From contig NC_013173.1 of NCBI RefSeq assembly GCF_000023225.1, positions 1,676,501 to 1,740,500 of the forward strand: a stretch of 64,000 bases of DNA. The letters are read 5' to 3'. Every line of letters starts with the position of its first letter. Position 1 is the stretch's first letter. Below the pieces are notes generated by a model, which ran no database searches, was not told where the DNA came from, and saw only the letters and a program-made list of their open reading frames with translations. Origin of the DNA: Desulfomicrobium baculatum DSM 4028. GTDB taxonomy: Bacteria; Desulfobacterota; Desulfovibrionia; Desulfovibrionales; Desulfomicrobiaceae. Position numbers and translations under genes: made by a program. Positions 18,027-26,432 of the stretch are shown here, one piece after another.

Positions 18027-18509
18027 ATGAATAGTCATGGAGTATTTGTCGTCACCTCGCTTTTTTTCGTCATGATCGCCTCTCTGGTAGGATTTGCCGC
18101 CTACAACGGAACCAGATTGGAGACGAGCCGGCACTACGAAGCCCGGATCGCGACGCTTAGCGAGGAACGACAGGAACTGACCCGCCAGGTGGCGGAGCTC
18201 AGAAATAGATGGGTCAAGGAAGTGACCGTGACGGCCTACAGTCCCACCGTCGAAGAATGCGGGCCCGACCCGCAAACAACGGCCAGCATGGGCAAAGCGC
18301 GGCCCGGCATCGTCGCCGTGAGCAGGGATCTGTTCGATGAAGGCTGGGTTTTTGGCAAGAAGGTCTACGTGAAAGGACACGGGATCTTTGAAATCGCGGA
18401 TCTGATGAGCAGCCGCTACACGCAGCGTATGGACATCTTTTTTCCGGACACCGATAAAGCCAGACAGTTCGGCAAGAAACAAGTCACGGTGGCCCTGTTG
18501 GCCAGCTGA
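18027..18509 (+). CDS. Membrane-anchored 3D-domain protein
   Basis: 160 residues. An N-terminal anchor (FVVTSLFFVMIASLVGFAAY, about 7-26) is followed by a short coiled coil (SEERQELTRQVAELRNRW) and a 3D domain at about 68-160, named for its three aspartates. VTVTAYSPTVEECGPD, GIVAVSRDLF and the terminal FEIADLMSSRYTQRMDIFF are recognisable. The fold is that of MltA/RpfB lytic transglycosylase barrels, so it probably acts on or near peptidoglycan in the periplasm. Stand-alone short 3D proteins have no proven activity. A terminator follows. Confidence 0.85.
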   Translation: MNSHGVFVVTSLFFVMIASLVGFAAYNGTRLETSRHYEARIATLSEERQELTRQVAELRNRWVKEVTVTAYSPTVEECGPDPQTTASMGKARPGIVAVSRDLFDEGWVFGKKVYVKGHGIFEIADLMSSRYTQRMDIFFPDTDKARQFGKKQVTVALLAS

Positions 18510-18510
18510 A

Positions 18511-18542
18511 AAAAAGGGGTGCGCAGGCACCCCTTTCTTTTT
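18511..18542 (+). terminator. Terminator after the 3D-domain gene
   Basis: AAAGGGGTGC (18513-18522) pairs with GCACCCCTTT (18527-18536) around GCAG, followed by CTTTTT. Confidence 0.85.
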
Positions 18543-18607
18543 GCGGAATTTATGAAGGCAAGGGGAAAATACGGTTCGGGCTCCCCCTGGATCACTCGCC
18601 ACATTCT

Positions 18608-18910
18608 CTAGAAATTGTAATCCACCATGCGTCTTTCGGCGGCTACGGCCGAGACAAAGGCCACGCATTTCTGGTGTTCGGGGTGGACCTGATACGTCTG
18701 CAGGTCTTCGGGGGAATCGAAGACCGTGTACAGGACCACCTGCGTCTCCGGGATAGAGGCGAAAACGTCCGTGCTGACCACCAGGGTGCGCAGCTGCGGG
18801 ATGAGCCCCGGCAGGGCGCCGAGCATGTCCTTCATGATCTGCGCATTTTCCGCGGCGCTGCGACCTTCCGCGGTGTCCTTCAATTTCCACATCACAATAT
18901 GTCCGACCAT
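18608..18910 (-). CDS. Stress-responsive A/B barrel (Dabb) protein
   Basis: 100 residues from ATG 18910. The Dabb pattern is complete: VGHIVMWKLKD at the start, a helix with NAQIMKDMLGALPGLIP, QVVLYTVFDSPEDLQTYQVH and FVSAVAAERRMVDYNF. These small dimeric barrels are found in stress responses and some polyketide enzymes; the substrate is unknown. It follows nadD by 10 bases on the same strand and closes the proA-nadD-Dabb operon. Confidence 0.88.
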   Translation of the reverse strand: MVGHIVMWKLKDTAEGRSAAENAQIMKDMLGALPGLIPQLRTLVVSTDVFASIPETQVVLYTVFDSPEDLQTYQVHPEHQKCVAFVSAVAAERRMVDYNF

Positions 18911-18920
18911 GATTCCTCCG

Positions 18921-19595
18921 TCAGGGTGATACGTTCCAGCGATCCTTGAAAAGATGGGGTTCGGCCAGCATCCGCCCCCGGACCGCTTCAGGCACGAGGC
19001 CGCTGGTTTCAAGGCCCGCGCAAAATTTTTCCCGCACCATGCTCGCGCTGACATCAAGGCGGGCCATGGGCACAAGAACGACCCGCCGGCCTGCGGCGAT
19101 GCGCCGCACTCCCGGTCCTTCCTCCCGCCAATCCCAGTGCGCATCCAGAAAACCGTCCACCGCCGTCTGTCCCAGCCCAAGCCGGTCCACCACGGCGATA
19201 TCCGTCAAAAGCGGCAGCTCCAGGCCCCTGTGCCAGTCGGGCAAGGTCAAGAAATCAGGGCTGCCGAGAACAAAGACGTACTTGGTGGCCGGGAACATTT
19301 CGCACAGGCGGCTTAAAGTCGCATACGAATATGAAGGGACGGGCATCTCCCCTTCCAGGGCGTTCACGGCCAAACCCTCCACGCCCTCCACCGCCTGGCG
19401 CAAGAGGGAAAGCCGCAGGCCGAAATCAAGCAGGCCCGTCTCTTTCTTGTGCGGCGGGACCTTGGCGGGCAGCAACTCCACCCGCGCAAGATCCAGCGCC
19501 TCCCGGGCCTCAATGGCCATCCGCAGATGCCCGTTGTGCACGGGATTGAAAGATCCGCCGAGAATCCCCACCGATCCGGACAAAGGTCTAGACAC
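18921..19595 (-). CDS. nadD: Nicotinate-nucleotide adenylyltransferase
   Basis: 224 residues. The nucleotidyltransferase motif GILGGSFNPVHNGHLRMA (residues 9-26) with the HxGH-like NGH is at the N-terminus. FVLGSPDFLTLPDWHRG is the NadD middle block, and DVSASMVREKFCAG stands where ISSTxIR normally lies. It joins nicotinate mononucleotide to ATP-derived AMP in NAD synthesis. It overlaps the end of proA by 8 bases, the common proA-nadD order, implying translational coupling. Confidence 0.92.
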   Translation of the reverse strand: MSRPLSGSVGILGGSFNPVHNGHLRMAIEAREALDLARVELLPAKVPPHKKETGLLDFGLRLSLLRQAVEGVEGLAVNALEGEMPVPSYSYATLSRLCEMFPATKYVFVLGSPDFLTLPDWHRGLELPLLTDIAVVDRLGLGQTAVDGFLDAHWDWREEGPGVRRIAAGRRVVLVPMARLDVSASMVREKFCAGLETSGLVPEAVRGRMLAEPHLFKDRWNVSP

Positions 19596-20847
19596 GCACC
19601 TGCCCTTCTCCGAAGACGATGTACTTGAGACTGGTCAGCTCTTTCACGCCCATGGGGCCGTAGGCATGGATCTTCGAGGTGCTGATGCCAATTTCGGCTC
19701 CAAGCCCCAGTTCCCCGCCGTCATTGAAGCGGGTGGAGGCGTTGATGAGCACGCAGGAGGCGTCCACTGTGCGCAGGAAGCGCATGGCCCGGTCATGGGT
19801 GCGGGTCAGGATGGCTTCGGAGTGGCCCGATCCATGGCAGGCGATATGCTCTTCGGCTTCGGCCTGGGTGGCGACGACCTTCACGGCCAGGGTCAAAGAC
19901 AGAAACTCGCGTCCGAAATCATCGGCCTCTGCGGGGGTGGCCGTCGCCCCGAGAAGCGGCAAGGAGCGGGGACAGGCGCGAAAAGACACGCCCTGCGGCG
20001 CCAGGATTGCGGCCAGACGCGGCAAAAATTCCCGCGCGACGCCCTCGTGCACGAGCAGACACTCAAGCGCGTTGCAAACACCGGGACGCTGCACCTTGGC
20101 GTTCTCGATGATGGGCAGGGCCTGTTCCTGGTCCGCGTCTTTGTGCATGTAGATATGGCAAACGCCCTTGTAATGCTTGAGGACCGGCATGGTCGCGTCC
20201 TTGACCACGGCCCGTATGAGGCCCTCGCCACCGCGCGGGATGACCACATCGATATATTCGTCCAGGGCCAGAAGATGCTTGACCGCGGCCCGCTCGGTGG
20301 TCGGTACGATCTGAACGCAGCCCCCGGGCAAGCCGGCGGCTTCCAGGGCCCGGCGCAGCAGACCGCCCAGAATCTGGTTGGAATGATAGGCCTCGGAACC
20401 ACCGCGCAGAATGACGCTGTTGCCGGCCTTGAGACAGAGGATGGCGGCGTCGATGGTCACGTTGGGACGGGATTCGTAGATGATGGCGATAACGCCCAAA
20501 GGAATGCGCATGCGCCCGACCAAGAGCCCGTTGGGGCGCCTTATCATGCCCTCCACCTCGCCCACGGGGTCGGACAAGGCGGCCACGTGCCGGCAGGCTC
20601 CGGCCATGGAATCCACGCCGGCATCGGTGATGCGCAGGCGGTCGATTCGCGCCTCGTCCAGACCGCCCGCACGCGCCGCGTCAAGGTCCAGAGTGTTGGC
20701 CGCAAAAATTTCCTGCCGGGAATCCTGCAGCAGGTCGGCTAAAGCCAGAAGCGCCTTGTTGCGCTCACGTCCCGTGGCCGTGGCCAGTGTCCTGGCGGCG
20801 CTTCGTGCCGATGCGGCCAGTTCGCGCATTTGTAATTCCAGATTCAT
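19588..20847 (-). CDS. proA: Gamma-glutamyl phosphate reductase
   Basis: 419 residues. ProA blocks are clear: IPLGVIAIIYESRPNVT (proline start region), GNSVILRGGSEAYHSN, VIPRGGEGLIRAVV, the catalytic cysteine in RPGVCNALECLLVH, and the C-terminal GPMGVKELTSLKYIV. It reduces gamma-glutamyl phosphate to the semialdehyde with NADPH in proline synthesis. First gene of an operon with nadD and the Dabb gene. The ATG at 20847 is preceded by AGGAGCGA. proB is not in the window. Confidence 0.95.
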   Translation of the reverse strand: MNLELQMRELAASARSAARTLATATGRERNKALLALADLLQDSRQEIFAANTLDLDAARAGGLDEARIDRLRITDAGVDSMAGACRHVAALSDPVGEVEGMIRRPNGLLVGRMRIPLGVIAIIYESRPNVTIDAAILCLKAGNSVILRGGSEAYHSNQILGGLLRRALEAAGLPGGCVQIVPTTERAAVKHLLALDEYIDVVIPRGGEGLIRAVVKDATMPVLKHYKGVCHIYMHKDADQEQALPIIENAKVQRPGVCNALECLLVHEGVAREFLPRLAAILAPQGVSFRACPRSLPLLGATATPAEADDFGREFLSLTLAVKVVATQAEAEEHIACHGSGHSEAILTRTHDRAMRFLRTVDASCVLINASTRFNDGGELGLGAEIGISTSKIHAYGPMGVKELTSLKYIVFGEGQVRV

Positions 20848-21083
20848 CCTTCGCTCCTGTCTGTTGAGAAAAATATCCGAAGCCGAAAAATTTATTCATC
20901 AAAGACTATACCAACGGTGCGCCGCAGGCAAGAATACTTCGCCAGCGAACCTTTCCCGGGAGGAAATTTCCTTTTATTCGAGACGGTTTTACACTCACGC
21001 AATCTCTTTGACCTTTTTTGAAATTGCCTATAAACAGACTGGGCTTTTACAATAATGGCAATTCGAATTTAAGGAGCCCTTCC

Positions 21084-21731
21084 ATGGAAGAACGCAACGC
21101 GACAAATGATATTCTAGCAACCATCGAACAGGAAATGGACTCCGACATCCATCCCCTGCTTAAAAAAATCCTGGACAACATAAAGCCCATAGGCATCACC
21201 GTCGGCGGCATTGTCATGGCTGTGGCCGTGTATTCAGGCGTCACCACCTATCAGGAGTCACAGCGCGAAAAGGCCGTGAGCGAGCTTGGCGTGATCATGA
21301 CCATGGCCGACCAGACCGCGCGCATCGAAAAACTGGAAGCCTTCGCCGCGTCCGGCCCCAAAGAGCTGCGCTCCGCCGCGCAGCTCGAACTGGCCCGCAT
21401 TTTCATGGATCAAAACGATTACGAGAAAGCGGCCGGTGCCTGGCGGTCCGTTGGCCAGAGTTCTGATATCCGCGTCATTGCCGGACTTGGCGAAGCCAAG
21501 GCCCTGATCCTCAAGGGCGAGTATGCCAAGGCGGTCGAGATACTGAGCGGGCTCAAAAAAGACGCCAGCCAGGAATTCCTGCCGGCCATTTCCGCCAACC
21601 TGGCTTTCGCCGCCGAAAAAGCAGGACAGATCGATCTGGCCATCTCGGAATACGAGGCCCTCAAATCCAAGGAAAGCGGCAATGAAGCCTTTCTTGACTA
21701 CAAGATCGGCACGCTCAAGTCCAAATCCTAG
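21084..21731 (+). CDS. YfgM-like TPR protein with one membrane segment
   Basis: 215 residues from ATG 21084 behind AAGGAG. A short cytoplasmic head and one transmembrane segment (IGITVGGIVMAVAVYSGVTTY, about 35-55) precede helical repeats of the TPR_21 type: SAAQLELARIFMDQNDYEKA and AKALILKGEYAKAVEILSG. This is the architecture of YfgM/YtcJ-like ancillary proteins of the Sec translocon and BamB neighbourhood, which chaperone periplasmic proteins. No bamB or der gene is beside it, so the link is by architecture only. The next gene is 130 bases away across paired hairpins. Confidence 0.8.
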   Translation: MEERNATNDILATIEQEMDSDIHPLLKKILDNIKPIGITVGGIVMAVAVYSGVTTYQESQREKAVSELGVIMTMADQTARIEKLEAFAASGPKELRSAAQLELARIFMDQNDYEKAAGAWRSVGQSSDIRVIAGLGEAKALILKGEYAKAVEILSGLKKDASQEFLPAISANLAFAAEKAGQIDLAISEYEALKSKESGNEAFLDYKIGTLKSKS

Positions 21732-21753
21732 ACCAATGAAATCACAAAGGCGT

Positions 21754-21787
21754 CCCCGCAATGCGGGGCTCGCCTGCTACCGCAGGC
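21754..21787 (+). repeat. Two adjacent GC-rich hairpins between the TPR gene and the activator
   Basis: CCCCGC-AAT-GCGGGG (21754-21768) is followed by GCCTGC (21772-21777) pairing with GCAGGC (21782-21787). No T-run follows. Could be a REP-like element, a processing site or an attenuator for the downstream cassette. Confidence 0.5.
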
Positions 21788-21860
21788 TCCGGCTTCGATC
21801 CTTTAAGCCTTTGCCGGAAACGCATCGCGCACGTCCACAAAACGATCTGGAAAACACCCC

Positions 21861-23429
21861 ATGATGACCGCTGAATTCCTGCATTACCTGCAAACGCTTC
21901 AAAGCACGGTGCAGCACCTCGACCCCATGAGCCCGCTGCAATCAAGCCTGGACAGCCTGCTGGCCATGACCGCCGAGGCCATGAAGTACAAACGCATGGC
22001 CCTGGCCATCTTCGACCCCAAGGCCAACACCATCCGTTTCGACCTCACGTACGGCCACAAAGGCCCCGTAAAGGCCACGTACATGCCTGGCCAGGGAGTC
22101 ACCGGACAGGTTCTCGACAGCGGAAAATCCATCATCATCGAGGCCATGGGGCATGACGAGCGGTTTCTGAACAAGGCCATGGGCCGCACCCAGAAAGAGC
22201 TGGCCGAGCTGTCCTTCATCTGCGTTCCGATCAGCAGGATCAATCCCGACGGAACCCAGGAGGCGCTCGGCGTCCTGAGCGCGGACATCCCCTGCCAGCC
22301 GGCCGAGGTGCTACGGGTTCACTGCTCCTTTCTGGAGGTCCTGGCTGCGGTCATCGCCCGCCAGACCGCGTATCTGCAGGAAAACATGGCCCAGAAAGAA
22401 CTCTGGGCGTCCATGGGGTTCCTGGGCGAGAGCCTGGACCGCGACACGGCCATGGTGCAGGCCAAGATCGTGGCCACATCAAAGGCCATGGCCTTTGTCA
22501 TGGGGCAGATCATGCAAGTCGCTTCGAGCAAGGCCTCAGTGCTTCTGCGCGGCGAATCGGGCACCGGCAAGGAGCTGCTGGCCGAGGCCATCCACAACGC
22601 CAGCTCGCGCCGCTCCAAGACCCTCATCCGCCTCAACTGCGCAGCGCTGCCCTCGGAGCTTCTGGAAAGCGAACTCTTCGGCCATGAGCGCGGCGCCTTC
22701 ACCGGCGCGGTGGGTTCCAAGAAGGGCCGCTTCGAACTGGCTCACGGGGGCACCTTGTTTCTGGACGAAATCGGGGAACTCAGTCCCGAGGCCCAGTCCA
22801 AGCTGCTGCGCGCCCTGCAGGAAGGGGAGATTCAGCGTCTGGGGAGCGAGAAAAGCATCAAGGTCGATGTGCGCATCATCTGCGCAACGCACCAGCCCCT
22901 GGAAAACCTGATCAAGTCCGGCGCATTCCGCGAAGATCTGTATTACCGCATCAACGTTTTCCCCATCTTCATTCCGCCCCTGCGGGAACGCCGGGAAGAC
23001 ATCCTGCCCCTGGCCGAGTATTTCCTGGAATTCTTCGCCAAGGAGTACTCGAAGAACATCAAACGCATCTCCATGCCCGCCATCGATCTCCTGACCCAGT
23101 ACCAGTGGCATGGAAACGTGCGCGAGCTGCGCAACTGTCTGGAACGGGCCGTGCTGATATGCAACGAGGAAGCCATCCGCACCTACCATCTGCCTCCGAC
23201 CCTGCAGACGGCCGAAAGCTCGGCCACGGACAACCAGCTCTCCTTCGGGGAAGCCGTAGGCAAGTTCGAGCAGGAGATTCTGGTCGAGGCCCTGCAGAAA
23301 TGCGGAGGCAACATGCTGCAGGTGGCCCGGGAACTCAGGGCCAGCTACCGGATCATCAATTACAAGATCAAGAAGTACAACCTCGACCCCAAAAAATACG
23401 ACGGGCGGGGCAAAACACGCAAACCCTGA
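21861..23429 (+). CDS. Sigma-54-dependent activator with GAF sensor (NifA/NtrC type)
   Basis: 522 residues. GAF domain at about 20-175. AAA+ domain at about 210-440, with Walker A GESGTGKELLAEAIH, the sigma-54-contacting GAFTGAV loop, Walker B GGTLFLDEIGEL and the arginine-finger region ALQEGEIQRLGS, and a C-terminal Fis helix-turn-helix (LQVARELRASYRIINYKIKKY). It opens sigma-54 promoters in response to a GAF ligand, as in NifA or FhlA. The two following genes are signalling kinases in the same orientation with almost no gap, so they probably form one regulatory cassette. No sigma-54 site was found beside the cassette. Confidence 0.92.
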   Translation: MMTAEFLHYLQTLQSTVQHLDPMSPLQSSLDSLLAMTAEAMKYKRMALAIFDPKANTIRFDLTYGHKGPVKATYMPGQGVTGQVLDSGKSIIIEAMGHDERFLNKAMGRTQKELAELSFICVPISRINPDGTQEALGVLSADIPCQPAEVLRVHCSFLEVLAAVIARQTAYLQENMAQKELWASMGFLGESLDRDTAMVQAKIVATSKAMAFVMGQIMQVASSKASVLLRGESGTGKELLAEAIHNASSRRSKTLIRLNCAALPSELLESELFGHERGAFTGAVGSKKGRFELAHGGTLFLDEIGELSPEAQSKLLRALQEGEIQRLGSEKSIKVDVRIICATHQPLENLIKSGAFREDLYYRINVFPIFIPPLRERREDILPLAEYFLEFFAKEYSKNIKRISMPAIDLLTQYQWHGNVRELRNCLERAVLICNEEAIRTYHLPPTLQTAESSATDNQLSFGEAVGKFEQEILVEALQKCGGNMLQVARELRASYRIINYKIKKYNLDPKKYDGRGKTRKP

Positions 23430-23453
23430 TTGCAGGGGGGCAAGGCCTGGGTT

Positions 23454-24845
23454 ATGCTTTCGCGAAATACGCGCAACCCGGGACACACCATGCAACCCTC
23501 GCTTCACGCACGCAAACACATAAAAGCGCGCCTTCTTGAGCGCCTTGCCGGCTGCGCCGCCGATGACAGCGCCGCGGCCCGAAGCACGGCGCTGAACCTC
23601 TTTTTCGAAGCCAGCTTCGAATTCGAATCCCTGCGCGACCTGAAATCGCTTTGCGTGCTCGTGCCCGATGTATGCCTCAAGACTCCCGCCTCCCTGTACA
23701 TGCGCGGTCCCAAAGACACGCTGCGGCTGCGGCGGACCACCAGTACGCTTGGGCCCAGGCTCGTCACCTTTCCCGAACCCTCCTGTCCCGATCCGGTGGC
23801 CATCGCGCGGCGTGACGGCCTGACCGCCGTTCCCATTTGCGAAACCGGGCCCGAGCCCAAACTGCTGGGCATGCTGTGCCTGCACAAGGACCTGAGTCCA
23901 GACGAGGAAACCTTCTATCTGGGGTTCGTCCGCAGCGCCGCCCAGCTCATGGCCGTGAAGCAGATCGCCATCAGCAACCGCCATCGTCTGACTTTCATCA
24001 ACAATCTGGTGCGCGACATCGGACACAACGTCATTGTGCCCAACATGCATTTCAAGCTGCTCTTCCTGCAGATGGAAAAACAGCTTGAGCGCCTCGGCCG
24101 CATAGTGGATGCCCTGCCCCCCATGCGCTCCGACGCCCCGGATCGCGAGGCCCGCCGAGAGCTCGCGGCCATGGCCAAGGAATTGCAGATACGGCAGAAA
24201 AGCATCTCCAGACGCTTTCAGCAATCGAGCCTGTTTCTGGAAAGCCTGCTCAGGCGCGGCCACTTCGAGAAAGGAAGTTACGATCTGCAGTTGCGGCCCT
24301 GTAAATTCAAGAGCCAGATCTTCGAGCCGCAGCTCGAACGCTTCCGTCCCCTGTTAAGCGCCCAGGGAATCTCCATCCGCATAGCCCCTGACGTACGCAT
24401 CGACGAAGACCTCGTCCTGGAGGCCGATCTTGGGCTCATCGCCCAGGTTTTCGCCAACCTGCTGTCCAATGCGGTCAAATACACCGTGTCCATGCCGACA
24501 GAGTCCGGCCGCGATGAAAAGCTGGTCATTTACGGTTGGGAATCACAGCCGCATGCCTTTGGTCCCGGGCAACCGGGGATCGAGCTTTACATCCGCACCA
24601 CAGGCCACGAAATCCCCAGCCAGGACTGGCCGCAACTTTTCGATGCGGATTTTCGCAGCAGCGCCACGGATGACGTCGAGGGCTCCGGTCACGGCCTTTT
24701 CTTCGTCAAGCAAATCGTCGAGTTGCACAATGGGCGGGTCGGCTACTCCTACGCCACGCCCATGAACACGTTCAGCATCATCCTGCCCTGCCGCAACAAT
24801 TCCCAAGCATCAACGGAGCCGGGGTCATGCCACATTCCATCCTGA
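23454..24845 (+). CDS. Histidine kinase with divergent phosphoacceptor region
   Basis: 463 residues if ATG 23454 is used; TTG 23430 or ATG 23490 are alternatives and the ribosome site does not decide. Residues about 60-180 look like a degenerate GAF domain. The kinase dimerisation region is atypical (LVRDIGHNVIVPNMHFKLL, with a plausible phospho-His) and is followed by a long helix. The ATPase domain keeps the N-box (FANLLSNAVKYT) and G-box (GSGHGLFFVKQIVELHNG). No membrane segment, so cytosolic. It follows the activator by 24 bases and overlaps the next gene by 19. Confidence 0.8.
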   Translation: MLSRNTRNPGHTMQPSLHARKHIKARLLERLAGCAADDSAAARSTALNLFFEASFEFESLRDLKSLCVLVPDVCLKTPASLYMRGPKDTLRLRRTTSTLGPRLVTFPEPSCPDPVAIARRDGLTAVPICETGPEPKLLGMLCLHKDLSPDEETFYLGFVRSAAQLMAVKQIAISNRHRLTFINNLVRDIGHNVIVPNMHFKLLFLQMEKQLERLGRIVDALPPMRSDAPDREARRELAAMAKELQIRQKSISRRFQQSSLFLESLLRRGHFEKGSYDLQLRPCKFKSQIFEPQLERFRPLLSAQGISIRIAPDVRIDEDLVLEADLGLIAQVFANLLSNAVKYTVSMPTESGRDEKLVIYGWESQPHAFGPGQPGIELYIRTTGHEIPSQDWPQLFDADFRSSATDDVEGSGHGLFFVKQIVELHNGRVGYSYATPMNTFSIILPCRNNSQASTEPGSCHIPS

Positions 24846-26293
24846 TCATCGAAGACGACGAGCATCTGCGGGGCTCCATCACCGCAAGTCTCGAAGACGC
24901 GGGATTCAAGGTCCATGGGGCGGCCGAGGCTGGGGTCGCCATGGACCTTTTCGTGCAGCTGGCACCGGACCTGGTACTCCTCGACCTTGGAATTTCCGGC
25001 GACGAGGGCATGAGGCTGCTGGACGACATGAAAATGACCCGGCCATCCACTCCCGTGATCATCGTTTCGGGACGCACGCACATCACCTACGCCATCGACG
25101 CCTTCAAATCCGGAGCCTTCGACTATGTGACCAAACCCATCCTCAGCATGGATGTCTTCATCAACAGCCTGCGCAACTGCCTGAAACAGTCACGCCTGCG
25201 GCGGCGCATCCACGATACTCAAGGGCACCTCTTCAGGCTGGTCCAGAAGCTCCCGGTCATCATTTTCATCATCAACCGCGACCTGGAATTCGAATTTCTG
25301 AACCAGGCCTCGACGCAGATCCTCGGCTACACCCCGCAGGAGATTCTCGACTCGCCCAGATCCTTTTTGAAGCGCATCGTGCGGGAAGACCGCGGCCGAT
25401 TTATGCTGGCGCTGAAAAAAAGCCTGCAGCCGGAAGCTGCCGAGTTTCATTTTGAATTCCGTTTCCTGCACAAGAAGGGATATCCCGTCTCCCTCATGGT
25501 CCAGTCCATCGCCCCGCCCCTCATGTCGGGAGGCGCTCCGGACAGGGTCGAAGGCATGATCATGGACATGACCCGCAACTCCTACCTGGACAAGCTCCTG
25601 CTGCAAAACGAAAAGCTGAATATGCTCCGCATCATGACCGAAGAGGTTGCCCACGAAATCCGCAATCCCCTGGTTTCCCTCGGCGGATTCGTGCGCCAGT
25701 TGCACAATCGCTACCCCGAGGCGATGGAGACCAAAGTCATCCTGGAAGAATGCAACCGCCTTGAACGCCTGCTCCAACGTATCACCGCCTACCTTGAACC
25801 CATGAACGTCACGCTGACCTGCTGCCTTCTGCCCCCCACGGTGAACTTCGTCATGCGCCTGGTCTCAAGTAGGCTGGAACACAAATCGATCAGCTGCGAC
25901 ATCGCGTTGGAAGACGATCTCCCCCCGGTCCTGGCCGATCAGGAATTCCTGCATCGCATCTTCATCTACCTCATCGGGCATGGCGCCGACATCGTCGAAC
26001 AATCCGGTTCGATCCGCATCACGGCTTCCGAAGCCAATGAGCTGGTCATGGTCAACCTGTTCATGAAGCCTGTCCATACACCGGCAACCGGGCACGAACG
26101 ACTCATCATGCCCTTTGAGGACGACGAGATGAACCTGGCCATGTGCCTGCGGCTGGTGGAACGCATCGGAGGGCACCTGCACATGGAGCGCAAAGATTCC
26201 TTGGCTCGGCTGACAATTTCCATGCCGAGGTGCGTGGTCTCTCCCGAAGACCAAAATCTCGAACCGGCAGACGAGAACCACAGATTTTTTTGA
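24827..26293 (+). CDS. REC-PAS-histidine kinase-like protein with decayed ATPase domain
   Basis: 488 residues. Receiver domain 4-120 (IIEDDEHL acid pair, phosphoacceptor in LVLLDLG, lysine in DYVTKPI). PAS domain about 138-260. HisKA-type helix EEVAHEIRNPLVSLGGFV at about 275-292 contains the H-E-x-x-N/P phosphoacceptor. The C-terminal 130 residues align in position with an ATPase domain, but the N-box asparagine (FLHRIFIYLIGHGADIV) and the glycine-rich boxes are missing. It may therefore receive phosphate from the preceding kinase rather than bind ATP itself. Start overlaps that gene by 19 bases. Confidence 0.82.
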   Translation: MPHSILIIEDDEHLRGSITASLEDAGFKVHGAAEAGVAMDLFVQLAPDLVLLDLGISGDEGMRLLDDMKMTRPSTPVIIVSGRTHITYAIDAFKSGAFDYVTKPILSMDVFINSLRNCLKQSRLRRRIHDTQGHLFRLVQKLPVIIFIINRDLEFEFLNQASTQILGYTPQEILDSPRSFLKRIVREDRGRFMLALKKSLQPEAAEFHFEFRFLHKKGYPVSLMVQSIAPPLMSGGAPDRVEGMIMDMTRNSYLDKLLLQNEKLNMLRIMTEEVAHEIRNPLVSLGGFVRQLHNRYPEAMETKVILEECNRLERLLQRITAYLEPMNVTLTCCLLPPTVNFVMRLVSSRLEHKSISCDIALEDDLPPVLADQEFLHRIFIYLIGHGADIVEQSGSIRITASEANELVMVNLFMKPVHTPATGHERLIMPFEDDEMNLAMCLRLVERIGGHLHMERKDSLARLTISMPRCVVSPEDQNLEPADENHRFF

Positions 26294-26432
26294 ACACTCC
26301 AAAAATATCCTCTTACGGTCCACGCCATTATGGACGAATAAACTCACATGCACTATGTAGTTCCTTCAACCGCGCACATTCACCGCATGCTCGGCAACAC
26401 GATCATAAACTTGATTCACAGAAGGAGCCTCC

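Noticed and set aside
22536-24263. Long minus-strand open frame opposite the activator and kinase genes (also those at 26403-28010, 28153-29766 and 32620-34380)
   Set aside because: They are GC-driven antisense shadows of well-supported genes; their translations are low-complexity and match no family.
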